Shown here: piece after piece, positions 20,268 to 31,912 of the stretch | Layout: the number at the start of each line of letters is the position of its first letter | How positions within the stretch are numbered: position 1 is the first letter of the stretch | Assembly: GCA_022393335.1 (NCBI GenBank) | Contig: JAJEKB010021677.1 | Location: 156,063-220,062 of the forward strand | DNA: 64,000 nucleotides | Direction of reading: 5' to 3' | From: Macrotrachela quadricornifera | Lineage: Eukaryota; Rotifera; Eurotatoria; Philodinida; Philodinidae | The notes under the pieces: generated by a model | Database searches by the model: none | What the model was told of the DNA's origin: nothing | Seen by the model: only the letters and a program-made list of their open reading frames with translations | Translations under genes and position numbers: made by a program

Positions 20268-21905
20268 TTAACGACATTTATAATTAGTACATAAATCTCG
20301 TTCTTCAAAGTAATCAAAATATGTTAATCCAAATATAAAAACAGCTCCAATAAATGCACCTGCTTGTGTTAAAAGTCCATACCAAAAAAGTCCTCGATGT
20401 CCAGATGTTTCATTAAAATAATTTCCAAGACAAATTCGTTCATAATAAAATATTATATAAACAAGTACCCACATAAAAGCCTATATATATATATAAATTA
20501 ATAATTTTTCTTTTATTAAAATAAATCTACTTACAACAACATAACTTCCAAACCATTCATCAACAAAAGGTGAACATGGTGATTTAGATGCTTTAACAAA
20601 AACAAAATAATTCTTTTCAAAAATAATATAAAACAAACCTGTAATAAAAATATAACAAAAAGCTAATGTACCAGATATAGTTGATACAATAATTCCTATT
20701 ATTGATACTTTAAATAAACTTCTACGAACACTAGCAAAAAATGATACTAATGGATAACAACATTGACCTAAAATAAACATTTTTTTACAATGAAAAAAAA
20801 ATAAATAAATAAAATTTACATATAATAAGAACATAATGAAATGTTGAAGCTCCATATGGATTAAGTGAATATGAATTAATCGATGGTATACAACCAATTA
20901 AAAGTACACTTGTCCAAAGTATAATTAATAAATAAATAATTGTTTGTAATGAAAATTTTTCATCATTTTTATCTTCTATTTCAACAGCAACTTCATCATT
21001 ATTCACTGCTATTAATGAACTTTGAGGATTTTCTCCAGCAATAACTTTTTCAGCATTAATTTGCTTTTTTTTTTCTTTTCGTTGATTTCTCCAAAGTATA
21101 AGAAATGCAATAAATGATATTAACATTATTACACTAAGACAAATTAAATAAACTTTCACTGAAAATCGAGGTGGATAATGTTTTGCTATTAATTTTGTTG
21201 AATTTAATGATTCACGAATACATTCAGGTTTTTGACCAACACCCTGGTAATTTTTTTTTTAAATGCAAATAAATTAACTTAAAATATTAAAAAGAAAAAA
21301 AAAAGTTCATTTACTTGCATAAGACCAATCATAGCTGGAATTAATGATGCTAATGATTCACCAGCAAAATAAATATTTAACCAATGTTTATCAAAACGAT
21401 TAACAAATGGTAAATATGTTACAGATGATGTACAATTAACTAATGCAAGAAAAAAACCAAGAATTAATAAATATAATGAACGATATTTTCCATTAAAATA
21501 AACTTGTTTAAACCAAGTAAATGCAAGTATTAATGGACCTGATATTCCAACAATAAATATCACACATATCGATGGAACTTCATAAGCTGATGATTCACCT
21601 ATTATATGACGAATTAATGCTATTATTAATGGACCTATATTTGCTATATTGCTTGCCATTCCTAATTGTGGTGATAATGCCCATCCCTCAGATAAACTAG
21701 GAATTAATAATGGTAATTCTATCCATATACCATTTAGATTAAGCCATGTGCCAATACCAAATAATCTATTTTAATATACACAAAAAATTCTTTGATTTTA
21801 TTTTTAAATAAAAACTTACAAAAATAATATATAACCAAGTAGTTTTTTTGATGTTACTTTTTTTCTTTGCACATTGTTAACCATATCCTCCTTATCAGCT
21901 TCCAT
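20268..21905 (-). CDS. Solute carrier family 52-type riboflavin transporter
   Basis: Starts MEADKEDMV with a basic leader, then the RFVT signature WLNLNGIWIELPLLIPSLSE followed by SNIANIGPLIIALI. Hydrophobic segments include VPSICVIFIVGISGPLILAF, YLLILGFFLALVNCTSSVTY, FAGESLASLIPAMIGLMQ, a helix at VYLICLSVIMLISFIAFLIL, a charged cytosolic loop (NQRKEKKKQINAEKV...), IIYLLIILWTSVLLIG, YPLVSFFASVR, IVSTISGTLAFCYIFITGL, and a last helix GLLTQAGAFIGAVFIFGLTY. About ten or eleven membrane spans fit the family. It ends DLCTNYKCR. Family knowledge: SLC52 proteins import riboflavin across the plasma membrane. Animals must obtain this vitamin, so the role is ordinary nutrition. Five short introns split it. 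Confidence 0.85.
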
Positions 21906-23316
21906 TACACTATATTACGAACGAAATAAAAAATGTGTAACATTTTGTCTTTTATATAATACAGAACATAAAAAAAACGCATTTCAAATAAATCAAGGTC
22001 CTTCATTCACAGCGTGAGACTATGCTAACATTATTACGTTTATATAATCGTATCTATGCATCCATTGGCTATTCTTAAACATCCATTCAACTATTCACAC
22101 ATATAGATGGATGGAATACTTTTACATTCTTTTTTTTTAAATAGTATATCACGCAAACATTTCTATGCTTATTCTTCAATACCTAGATCTATGAAAGTAC
22201 TATTTTCATAATAATATCTAACATTAAATTAAAACGAAAACAAAGATTTGATAGATTTTTCTAGAGTTTTTATAAATTAAATAACATAGTTTATAGAGTA
22301 CATCAAGTGAAAGTATCATATTATTCTATACATCGTATAAAGGTACAAACAAATAATTTTTCAAGGTTAACATACATAAAATTTAACTCCGAAATCGAAA
22401 TTTTCTATACTGTAAAAATGAATCTGTTAATATATGGAATGAGAGCTTTACCTGTTATCAGTGTTATCAGATTAAAGTAATAATCACTGGATCTAATAAT
22501 CAAATAAAACAAATTAGTCAGTCATAACTAAAGATCAAGGTACTGATATTAAACATGAACAGAAATAAAAGAATAATTAAAGTTAATATATCATATTCGT
22601 TTAATATTCTGTTTTGTGTATAATTCTATTTGATACTTCATACAATTAATTCAAAATGACTGAAGCTTAATACTATACTATCTTATGGATCAGTTTAATA
22701 TGTCACATATTTCTCATGCGAACAATACAACACGTAAATGATTACTATTTACGTACTATAACTACGTTCGTATCATTGAATTGTCTAAAATTTATACTAT
22801 TTATTATGTTATGCTATACGATCTATAGTTTCTATTAAGATTTGACATTTCTAAGAACAACATATTTCTTTTTCGTTCGTAACTGTAATGATAAATATTA
22901 TTGTAATAAAATAAAATACATTTTTCTATTTAAACGAAGAAAAAGAAAAAGAAAGAGTGACCCGTTTTCTTACTGACGAGAGACGTATGCGAATACAATG
23001 AATATATTACATAAATACGATCGTAAAAAGAATAGGATTTTAAAAAAAAAGAGTCTCCTACATACCGCAATATTAAATATAAGAAAATAAAACGTAATTA
23101 TATGTCGAATTTTCAATAGACATTTATCTAATGTTTGTATACATATATATGTATTAAAGAGAGAAAATTTTTGAATGAATAATATACAAAGGATATGGTT
23201 GAATGATTAGATTATTAAGGTAAATCGATCTTTGACCAATACACATAATGTAGATAAAGAAATATATTGTTTAAAGGTTTGTTTTGTTTTAGAAAAATTT
23301 TTTTATAATTACTAAA
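21906..23316. promoter_or_regulatory. Divergent intergenic region, SLC52 / condensation-domain gene
   Basis: About 1.4 kb of AT-rich DNA between two divergent genes; it should hold both promoters. No coding exon, repeat or recognised site found. Confidence 0.4.
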
Positions 23317-24850
23317 ATGACAACTGAAGAATGGAAACGATTAAAAATTTTAAAAGGTTTGTATATGTTAAATAAAATAAAATAAATCCGTTTTTTTTTT
23401 TGTTTTGTTAGGTAAATCATCATATAGTCAAGAACGTATTTGGCTTGATGAATCAATTCGAATAGCTAATATAAAAACTGATGAAAAATTATTTAATTAT
23501 AATTCAATTCTTATTTATCAAATAGAAGATGGATTTTTATACATAAAACGTTTTCGTCAAGCATTAAAATATGTATTAAATAAACATGAAATATTTCGTA
23601 CATCATTAGATTATGATTCAGTTGATCATTGTATTAAACAAATAATTCATCAACCAAATGATGATAATTATTATTCATTTGAATTAACTCATTTAGATGT
23701 AAATGATATTGAAAAAATGAATCAATTAATATATAAAGAACAAATATCAAAATATTTTGATTTAAATAATGGTACAATATTTCGTTGTCATTTATTACAA
23801 CAATATGAAGGAGATAAAAATCGTTTAATTAAAAATGATTATATATTATTTATATTTCATCATTCAGCTATTGATCAATATTCAAAATATTTATTTTTAA
23901 AAGAATTAACATATGCATATCAAAATGAAAAATTAAATCTTGATGAAAATCAATTAAGATATATTGATTTTTCTTATTATGAACGTCAATTAAATCTAAA
24001 TAAAGTAGAAAATTTTTGGGAAGATTTATTTTCTGATTATGATTTTAAATTAAGAATTGATCTTCCATATGATGATAAAATGTTTAATGGAATATCATCT
24101 GGTTCATATTATGCTTTTTATATTGATAAATCATTAACTCGACAAATATTTCGTTATAAACAAAAACATAATATTAATTTATTTCGATTATTTTTATCAA
24201 CATTTTATGCATTTATATTTAAATTAACAAAAAATGAAGATATATGTATAACGGGTATAACAGGAAATCGTTATCGAAATGAATTAAATAATATAATAGG
24301 ACCATTTGAAAATATAAATATTTATCGATTACAATTAGATCCACATAAATCTTTTAATGAACTTATTAAACAAGTTGAACAATTATGTTTAAATATAAAA
24401 GATAATTCATATTATCCATATCAAAATTTAATTGGATATTTAAGAAAATTTTCTTCAATTCAATATCCATTTTCTCAAATATCACTTCGAGTTTTTATTG
24501 AAGATGATCAATGGAAACTTAATCCAGATGATAATCTTATTTTAAAACAAATTTTATTAACAAATCATGAAATATTTAAACGTGATGATAAATTAACACC
24601 AATTGATTTAACATTAAATGTTATATGTAATATTGAAAAAAGTACAATTGAATTTTATTTTGATTATTCAAATAAATTATTTGAAGAACAAACAATTCAA
24701 ACATTAGCTGAAAGATTTCAAAAAATACTTAAACATTTATTTGATGTTTCATCAAATTTTGATTTAGATGAAGAACCAATTTATAAATTATCAATTATAT
24801 TACCACGAGAAGAATTACTTGTTCATAATATTAATATGGATAGAAATTAA
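23317..24850 (+). CDS. Free-standing NRPS condensation-domain protein
   Basis: A 13-residue first exon (MTTEEWKRLKILK) joins in phase to the main exon at 23412; the product is 492 residues. The start matches condensation domains (SSYSQERIWLDE, the C1-type motif). IFHHSAIDQYS is the HHxxxDG active-site motif with His163, His164 and Asp168 present but Gln replacing the Gly. DFSYYERQLN, NFWEDLF and ITGNRYRNELNNIIGPFENI correspond to later C-domain motifs. Only this domain is present: no adenylation domain, carrier domain or thioesterase is encoded before the stop or nearby. Family knowledge: C domains join carrier-bound amino acids; stand-alone members also act as acyltransferases. NRPS genes in bdelloids are thought to be horizontally acquired. 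Base composition here equals that of neighbours, so any transfer is old. Confidence 0.8.
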
Positions 24851-26636
24851 ATTAGTTCAATTTTAATATTCTCTTTCTTTTTCTAGAAATTTCTTTTTTT
24901 TACATTAAAAACATTATTAATAAAATTACTCTTTAAGTTTATTTAATAACTAGATGCTTCGATATTTATGTTTTCATAAGTACGATTTGGTGGATCTAAT
25001 AAGCGGAATCCACCCGCAAATTATCGAAAGAGCTTAGCGAACTCCAAAGAATGGAACTAGTTGAGCTTTTGTTGATTCATATCTATGTAAATATATGTGG
25101 CGTTCAAGGCTAAATAGACATGATCCGTTTCATGTGATTGTAGATGACATAGGAGCATTTTGGTTACTTATCAAATAGATCTATTTATATGATCTAAATT
25201 CCACACATGAAATTCACGGACATATCTTAGCAAAATTACTGTATCAATGGATTACTAGTTCAAAACTTATTGTACATACGATGCTATATGTACTGAAAGT
25301 TGGGTAATTCCATACTGTCTGAGCACAAATCCAATATGTCCTCCGTGTAATATCTGTACATTTTATGTCACGATATCTCAAACATTCTCACTTCTACTTT
25401 AGTCAAAAAATTCACCCATATTCGATATCATGTTCTTCATGGTTGTATAAATGTGTATACTCTTGTGGCAAAGTATTCTTCATCTAGTATTCTCTGTTGA
25501 TGATTCGTTGATGTAGTTATTTGTTTTTCATTTTGTATTCGAACAAGAGTATTCATAATATCACAATAGATTCATTGAAGCATATATTCTCTGTTGCAAT
25601 CCATCATTTACTATATGGTAGTTTTATTTTTTTTCTCTTCTTTTCTTTCATAGGTGTAAATAAATACCTCTACTCGTGTAATAATTATCAGTCATCAATG
25701 ATTCATTCTGTCACTTAAAGATTGTGTAGACATTTTCTCCATCGAAAGTTTCGATCAATTGTAATAATTTGTAGTGAACTATTGTCATTTGAAGATTTTT
25801 TTATATATGTTATTTGAAAATAATATCGCATTATTTTGTTCTTCTTTTGCATTACACGAAATAATAATGTAGTAATTTGTCATATCAACTATTGACTTTT
25901 ACAAAGAAGAGAAATACATGCTCATTGGATTGATTAAATATTTTATGATTCAGATTTAATTTGTTTTTCGTCATTGTACAGAACATAATTAAAATCTTAT
26001 ATCAATAAGACATCTTCACTATATTAATCTTATTACTATATAAAAATAAAATCTTGAATCATATTTACATATGTATTACTCGGTTTGTTTTACATGTAAA
26101 AATAAAATAATTGAGAATAAGAAGAGACTTTTATTTTAGATTCATTTTACGTATGAAACACTCGTTGTAATCGACAGTGTTTTTTTCTTTCTTTCGACTG
26201 ATTTTTTTGTTACATCATATAAATTTTTATTTTTTGTCGTCTCTTGTTTTTTCCCAGTAGAAATCTCTATTTCATTTTCTTTAAATAATGTCAATAACAA
26301 TTTTGTATAATATTAACAGTTCTATAATAAAAAATGTTGATTCTGTTCTTCTTTTCTGTTAAATTCTTTCAATAGTCACAAATTTCTTTTCTTCATTTTT
26401 TACTTTTACTAGTAACGCTTCTTTTCTTCCTCTTTAGAATAGTTTATTGATCGTATTAATGTTTTTATGCTTAAAATATTTTCTTTTTTTTTATCAAGTT
26501 TCTTTGGATTCAAAGTATATTTATTATTATTGTAGACAAACAATTCTTATCATTAAAATCACGTATTATAGATTAATCATTTTTCTTTTAAACTATCTTT
26601 GTTAAAAGATCATAAATCAATTCATTCGATAATAGT
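24851..26636. other. Intergenic, no gene seen
   Basis: 1.8 kb of AT-rich spacer between two plus-strand genes. The last few hundred bases should hold the promoter of the caspase-LRR gene. No repeats or exons recognised. Confidence 0.5.
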
Positions 26637-29600
26637 ATGGCATATGCAAGATCATTCATATCAAAATCGATTGGTGGAAAAAAAGCTCTTCTCATTGGTA
26701 ATAATAATTATAGGAGAGGAAGTATACTTCGATGTTGTATTAATGATGCTAAAGATCTTGGGGATCAACTTCGTACGATTCAATTTCAAGTTGATGATAA
26801 ATATGATTTGACCTACGAACAAATGGATAGATTAATCGATAATTTTACGAATAAGATTGATTCAGGTGATTTAGTCATCTTCTTTTTCTCAGGTCATGGT
26901 ACACAATGGAATGATCAAAATTTTCTTTTACCTGTTGATGATGATCGAATACAAAGTTGTACAGATGTTAAATATCGAGCTATACATGTTCAAGCTACTC
27001 TTGACAAAATCATGAATCGAAATCCATCAGCAGCTATAATTTTCCTTGATTGTTGTCGAAGCTATCTTATGCCTAATGAAGCTGCAACAAAAAGTCAAAT
27101 TAGAACGGGTGGTCTTTCAAGCATGGAAGCAGTCAATGGTTCGTACATTGCTTTTGCTTGTGCAGCAAATAAAACAGCCTCCGATGGATCAAAAAATCGA
27201 CGAAATGGTATTTTTACATCTCATCTTCGTCAACATATTATTGAACCTAATCTGACGATTGATGAAGTGATGAATCATGTGTGTGATGCTGTCATGACAG
27301 AAAGCAACGATCAGCAATGTCCCTTTCGAGTCACCTCACTCCGTAAAAAGATTTATTTAAATATTCAATCTCAATCCACCAATCAAACTCCTACGAATCA
27401 ACAATTACATAATAATAATATAACTCAAATTGGTGAGTTTATATGTTTACAGATTTTCTAGATATTTAGTTATTTTCTTTTACGAAAAACGAATAATTCT
27501 GGTGAACTAAATATTCTTTGTCTTTTAATCATATATTTAAAACAATTCCTTGAATAACACTGAAGAGTCTAAAATCACTCGATTTATAAACTGATATAAA
27601 TAAACAAAAGTATTCCCTTGGTTGTAGTAAGAGCCTTAAACCCGAAATTGACTCCGTATTTGTGTGTTTGTCCGCAGCGTATTAGTTCGAATCTATTAAA
27701 ATCTTTCAAGGTTTTGATGAAACTTTACTATAGATTATTGATGGTGGAGAAGCCTAATCTGAGGTTGAATTTTCGATCGGATCCTCTCATTAGCTGGAAA
27801 GTCGATCAATCAGATACGAGCTTTTGTATTTTAAGACTTTTTAGCGTTTTGACGATACTTTCCTATTTACTTTTCTCAAGGAAAGAGTTATGCTGGAGAC
27901 CACATTTTTAAAGTTTGTGTGCTTGTCTAAGCCAATCAGAATCAATTATGCGCTAAATCAATGATAGTTCAGCAATAAATGCTTCAGAAGTTTGACCGAA
28001 GGTAATCGAGAGTAGAAAATTCGAATCTGAAGTCGGTTTATAATTAATATTAATTATTTTCTTGACTATAGTTAGGATCTGAATCCTGACGAATGATATT
28101 ATGTTTGCCTACACCGTAGTAGTTCGAATGTATGCCAGAACAAAAAGTCTTTTAGTGCTACCTTTACGAGCTCAAGTACTATATTACAGGATACCCGCGG
28201 TCATCACAAGCTATTCCCTCGGCTGTAGTCGGAATCTTAATTCCTAAAATAAATGTATTTATTGTTAGGGTAGTAGTTCGAATCTACAGTCAAGGAACAT
28301 AGTACATCGTCTCAATCCACGTTATTTGTAAATTGTAAGTTTTTTTTATGAAGTCTGCTCTACTTATGAATTCATTAATGATTTATACCTGTCAGAGGAG
28401 TTCAAGTACGTACCCAGAAGTTTTCTGGGAAGGGGGAAGGCCCTACTATGGAAAAATTGTCTTACCGTATCCCTCTACGGACGTTCTCGCTCTTGAGAGG
28501 AGTCCGGGCCTCAAGCCCTCCCCCTCACCCTTCGGTACGTTCGTAGAGGAGTTTATAAACATTTATGCGATTTATGGACGTCGAACAAATCAGTCAAAGC
28601 TCTAAATTTTCGATAAACAGTAAAATTTTCGAAAATGAATAACGTTTCGGATCCATTAATAGCTAAAGAACGGTAAGAAAAATCATATGTAGAAAGAATA
28701 AGACAGAGAAACATTCGATATGATTGGAATTTAAAACACAAGGATATGTGTGCAAAGCTGTTTAATTATGTTGGCAATAGCGGTTTGGTTAAATTAAAAA
28801 TTTCAATGTTTTCAATATAAGCTCGACTTCACATACTGCTAGATTTAATTGAATGGATTCTTCATTCATTTTATAAATCAACGCTAGATTTATAAAAAAG
28901 ACTAGAAGTTATAAATAGGGTTGACACTTATAAACAGAATCAAAATATGTAAACATCCTAAAATTTTGTCATTTTTGTTAAATTTAAATTTTTGAGAAAA
29001 TCATTTCGAACTCTACAATGTTAAATAAATATCACATGTGATTATTCGATTAAATGATACATGCTAACATTAAGAAAATCACCGATGATAGGTCATTCTA
29101 TTTCAAAAGATTACTTAAAAAAATTATTTCTAACATATTTAAATTTTCGATCAGATTTAGAAAATATATTTGACATTTTTTTTTGCTATTATCTTTCTTT
29201 ATATCACTATTTTAATGCTTCGTTGTAGAACGTATTCCATACAAAAATGTAAAGCTTGAATCAATAGTTTTACAATGTCATGTTAGCTCGAAAGTAGATT
29301 TATCTGATCATGACTTGATCGATCAAGACATGGAAATTATCGCTAAAGATATCATTATTAAAAAACGATGTATTCAACTCTGGTTAGGTTCGAATTTAAT
29401 TACTTCAGATGGTGTTTTGTTTTTAGCAGATGCATTAAAAAATAATCGTACATTAGAGAGATTAGATCTTCATAATAATCGTATATCAGATGATGGTGTT
29501 CGTTTTCTTGTTAAAACACTTTCAAACAGTAATAATACTCTTAAAATACTTAATCTTGGACAAAATGGAATTACTAATGAAGGTGTACAATGTCTTGCTG

Positions 29601-29914
29601 AAATGCTTAAAACAAATACATCATTAACTCATCTTTATATACAAAAAAATGATATTAGTGATGAAGGTATTCAAATATTATCATATGCAATAGAAAATGA
29701 TAACAAAACACTTGTTGAATTATATATTAATGGTAATAGATTAATCACTGATTCTAGTGTTGATGATCTTCTTTCAATGATAAGAAATCATTCAAAATTA
29801 AATTGTCTTCATATAGAAAATTGTAATTTATCCTCAACAGGCAAACAAAAACTTAAATATATAGAAAAATTAAAGAGAAATTTTCAAGTATATGTGAATA
29901 GTTCATATAATTGA
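26637..29914 (+). CDS. Caspase-fold (peptidase C14) protein fused to leucine-rich repeats
   Basis: Exon 1 (26637-27432) encodes a caspase/metacaspase-like p20 domain: KKALLIGNNNYR, CINDAKDLGDQL, the catalytic His87 in FFSGHGTQ, and Cys140 in FLDCCR. GSYIAFACAANKTASDGSKN and GIFTSHLRQHI complete the fold. A donor GTGAGT at 27433 and acceptor TTGTAG ending at 29228 are both phase 1, so exon 2 continues in frame. Exon 2 encodes at least five ribonuclease-inhibitor-type LRRs of 28-30 residues (LERLDLHNNRISDDGVRFL, LKILNLGQNGITNEGVQCL, LTHLYIQKNDISDEGIQIL). The total is 493 residues. Family knowledge: the His-Cys dyad cleaves after Asp or basic residues; RI-type LRRs mediate recognition as in NLRs. 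There is no NACHT or death domain. The intron (1796 bp) is filled with repeats. The single long intron makes a fused product an inference until RNA is seen. Confidence 0.75.
27616..28290 (+). repeat. Three degenerate repeat copies with tRNA B-box-like core
   Basis: Copies at about 27616-27695, 28061-28135 and 28218-28290 share a TAG..GGAATCTTAA-type start and end in a TAGTTCGAATCTA-like sequence. The conserved GTTCGAATC resembles a pol III B box. They lie in the caspase-LRR intron. Confidence 0.5.
28430..28555. repeat. GC-rich hairpin island in intron
   Basis: CCTCTACGGACGT at 28472-28484 pairs with ACGTTCGTAGAGG at 28537-28549 (one mismatch). The enclosed 50 bp are C/G-rich, in sharp contrast with the surrounding AT-rich intron. 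No similarity to a known element is recognised. Confidence 0.5.
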
Positions 29915-31912
29915 AGTTTTTAACTATTATTTAAAAAAAATTGAAATCAATTCGAATGAAAGAGAATAAAAATAAAGTAATACACTGTTTTAAATCTTAA
30001 ATCAAACATTAGCTACCTTATTACAATAAAAAGCTTCATTCAAGTAAGTTCTACAATCCACAATGTAAATTATATATTAATTGTTCATGTTTCGTTTCAA
30101 AATGAACAGTATTATGGTTGATCCACTGCCGACGTGGCAGACAGTAGACCAATGAATTTTGCTTTTTCATTGAAAAAAATCCAGTGCAATATTTACAATA
30201 AACTATTGTTAGCTAATTGTAGAGCTTTTCATGCTGCATCTTTCAGCATATTTTATTTTTTGAATAATCTTTATTAGTAGGCATAATATTAAATGCAAAG
30301 TTCTCTCATTTATTGTTGGTCATCTCTTAGCAAGTTGCCTGCGTCTGCATAAAAGAAATGATAGACTACAGTGAAATACAAGTTCAAAACTCTGCACATA
30401 ATCATAAATATGTCTAAGCATTATAACGGAATACTTCAATTTAAATTAGGGCTCTTCGAAGAATCGAGCGAAGAAACTTCTCTAGTGCCCAATGTACATA
30501 GAGTAGTTGTACTCATCGAATTTCATCCTGTAATCTGTATATTTCTTTTTTCATTTTTTAAATAGATATACTGAATTACATTGGAACGGTTAAATATTTA
30601 TGTTTTTCAAATTGTTTAAGAGTTTGTTATCTATTGTTTTGAACTGTAAATGGCTGGATTCGAAGAAGTTCCGGTGAAAATAAGGACAGCTTTTTCCTCC
30701 TTGCTTATAATGAATTATTAAAAAAATTAAAAGGAAATAGGAACATATATCTAGCGAACTTTTATTATTTATTAGTCTACAATTGAGTTATGAATACTCT
30801 GAAAAAAGTTCGAGCCTCTAGCTTATTGCTATGGAAATATTGAACTTTTATAGTATATTTAAATGAATGCTGTGGTTTCCCTCAGAGACACTAGAAAAAC
30901 TGATTTTTGAATTTCGACTTGAAACGTTGGATAGAGTTAGATTTCAATGAGAATAATTTATTGTGACTATTTCAGATTTTTTCGCCCTTCCTATCTTAGG
31001 ATACAGTTATGAATAGCTTGTCTCTATAAACTTGCAGATTTGATGCTCTTTTTTTTAGGATAAAAATAGATGAAAAAAATCTCAAAAAATATTCACAATA
31101 AACTATCCTGATTAAGATCTGTCTTTATTCAAAGTTTCAAATCAACATTCGAAAATCAGTTTTTCTGATATCTCTGAGGGGGACCACGGCATTCATTCTT
31201 AAAGAATATTATAAAAGTGCAATATCTCCGTAGCAACAGGCTAGCGCTCCAAACTTTTTTCAGAATATTTATAACCCATTTGGATCTACATAACACACAT
31301 AGTCTCGACTCAAAAGCGATTTAACAGTTAGAGCCCATCCCTCGTGAAGAGGCATAATCTAAAATCATCAGTATTGAACTATTGTCTTTCTTGGAATTAA
31401 AATCCGAGACAAATTCAAAAAGATCTCATATTCTTAATAATTTACATGTAAAAATTTTTTCGAAGAAAATCGAAAACTTATTTTTATTTGACAAAGGACA
31501 TACTATTGCGCAGAAATATTTCAATTTGAAAGAAGAAAAAAAAACAATCATGTGAATTTTTTTTTGCGTTCTACTTTTATTATTTATAATCAAATTAATA
31601 TGCACCGAACTTATGTTTCATTCATCTGCTATACACATTTATCTTTCGCTTTGATATATTCAAATAGAGTTTTTTCTGATAATTAGAAATTATACTTCTA
31701 TTAATCCTATATGCAATTTTGATACGATTAGATTTGATTTTATGATTATGAATATAAAAGTAAAATAAACTTTTGTTTGTTCGAATTTAATTTGATAAAA
31801 TGTTATTTAATTATACTAAATGACATATTTTCGAGATGAAAATTTTTTTTTTTTCATGAAAAAAAAAACATAGTTTATTTAACAAAAAGAGAAGAAGAAG
31901 AAGACGAGGAAA
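29915..31912. other. Convergent intergenic region with a foldback element
   Basis: Space between the ends of the caspase-LRR and APH-fold genes. It contains foldback FB1 copy 2 (30784-31350) and otherwise AT-rich sequence without credible exons. A small CTGCC-GACGT-GGCAG hairpin lies near 30130. Confidence 0.6.
30784..31350. mobile_element. Foldback/MITE element FB1, copy 2
   Basis: The left arm (from GAGTTATGAATACTCTGAAA through AGAATAATTTATTGTGA) is repeated inverted on the right (TCACAATAAACTATCC ... AAACTTTTTTCAGAATATTT ... AAAAGCGATT), giving arms of about 200 bp around a centre of roughly 130 bp. The right end reaches the full terminal sequence of copy 1, while the left lacks the outer 70 bp. 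The centre (CGCCCTTCCTATCTTAGGAT) runs opposite to that of copy 1. Confidence 0.8.

Noticed and set aside
28348..28605. 85-codon open frame in the caspase-LRR intron
   Set aside because: It overlaps the GC-rich hairpin and repeats; no domain or splice phase fits the host gene.
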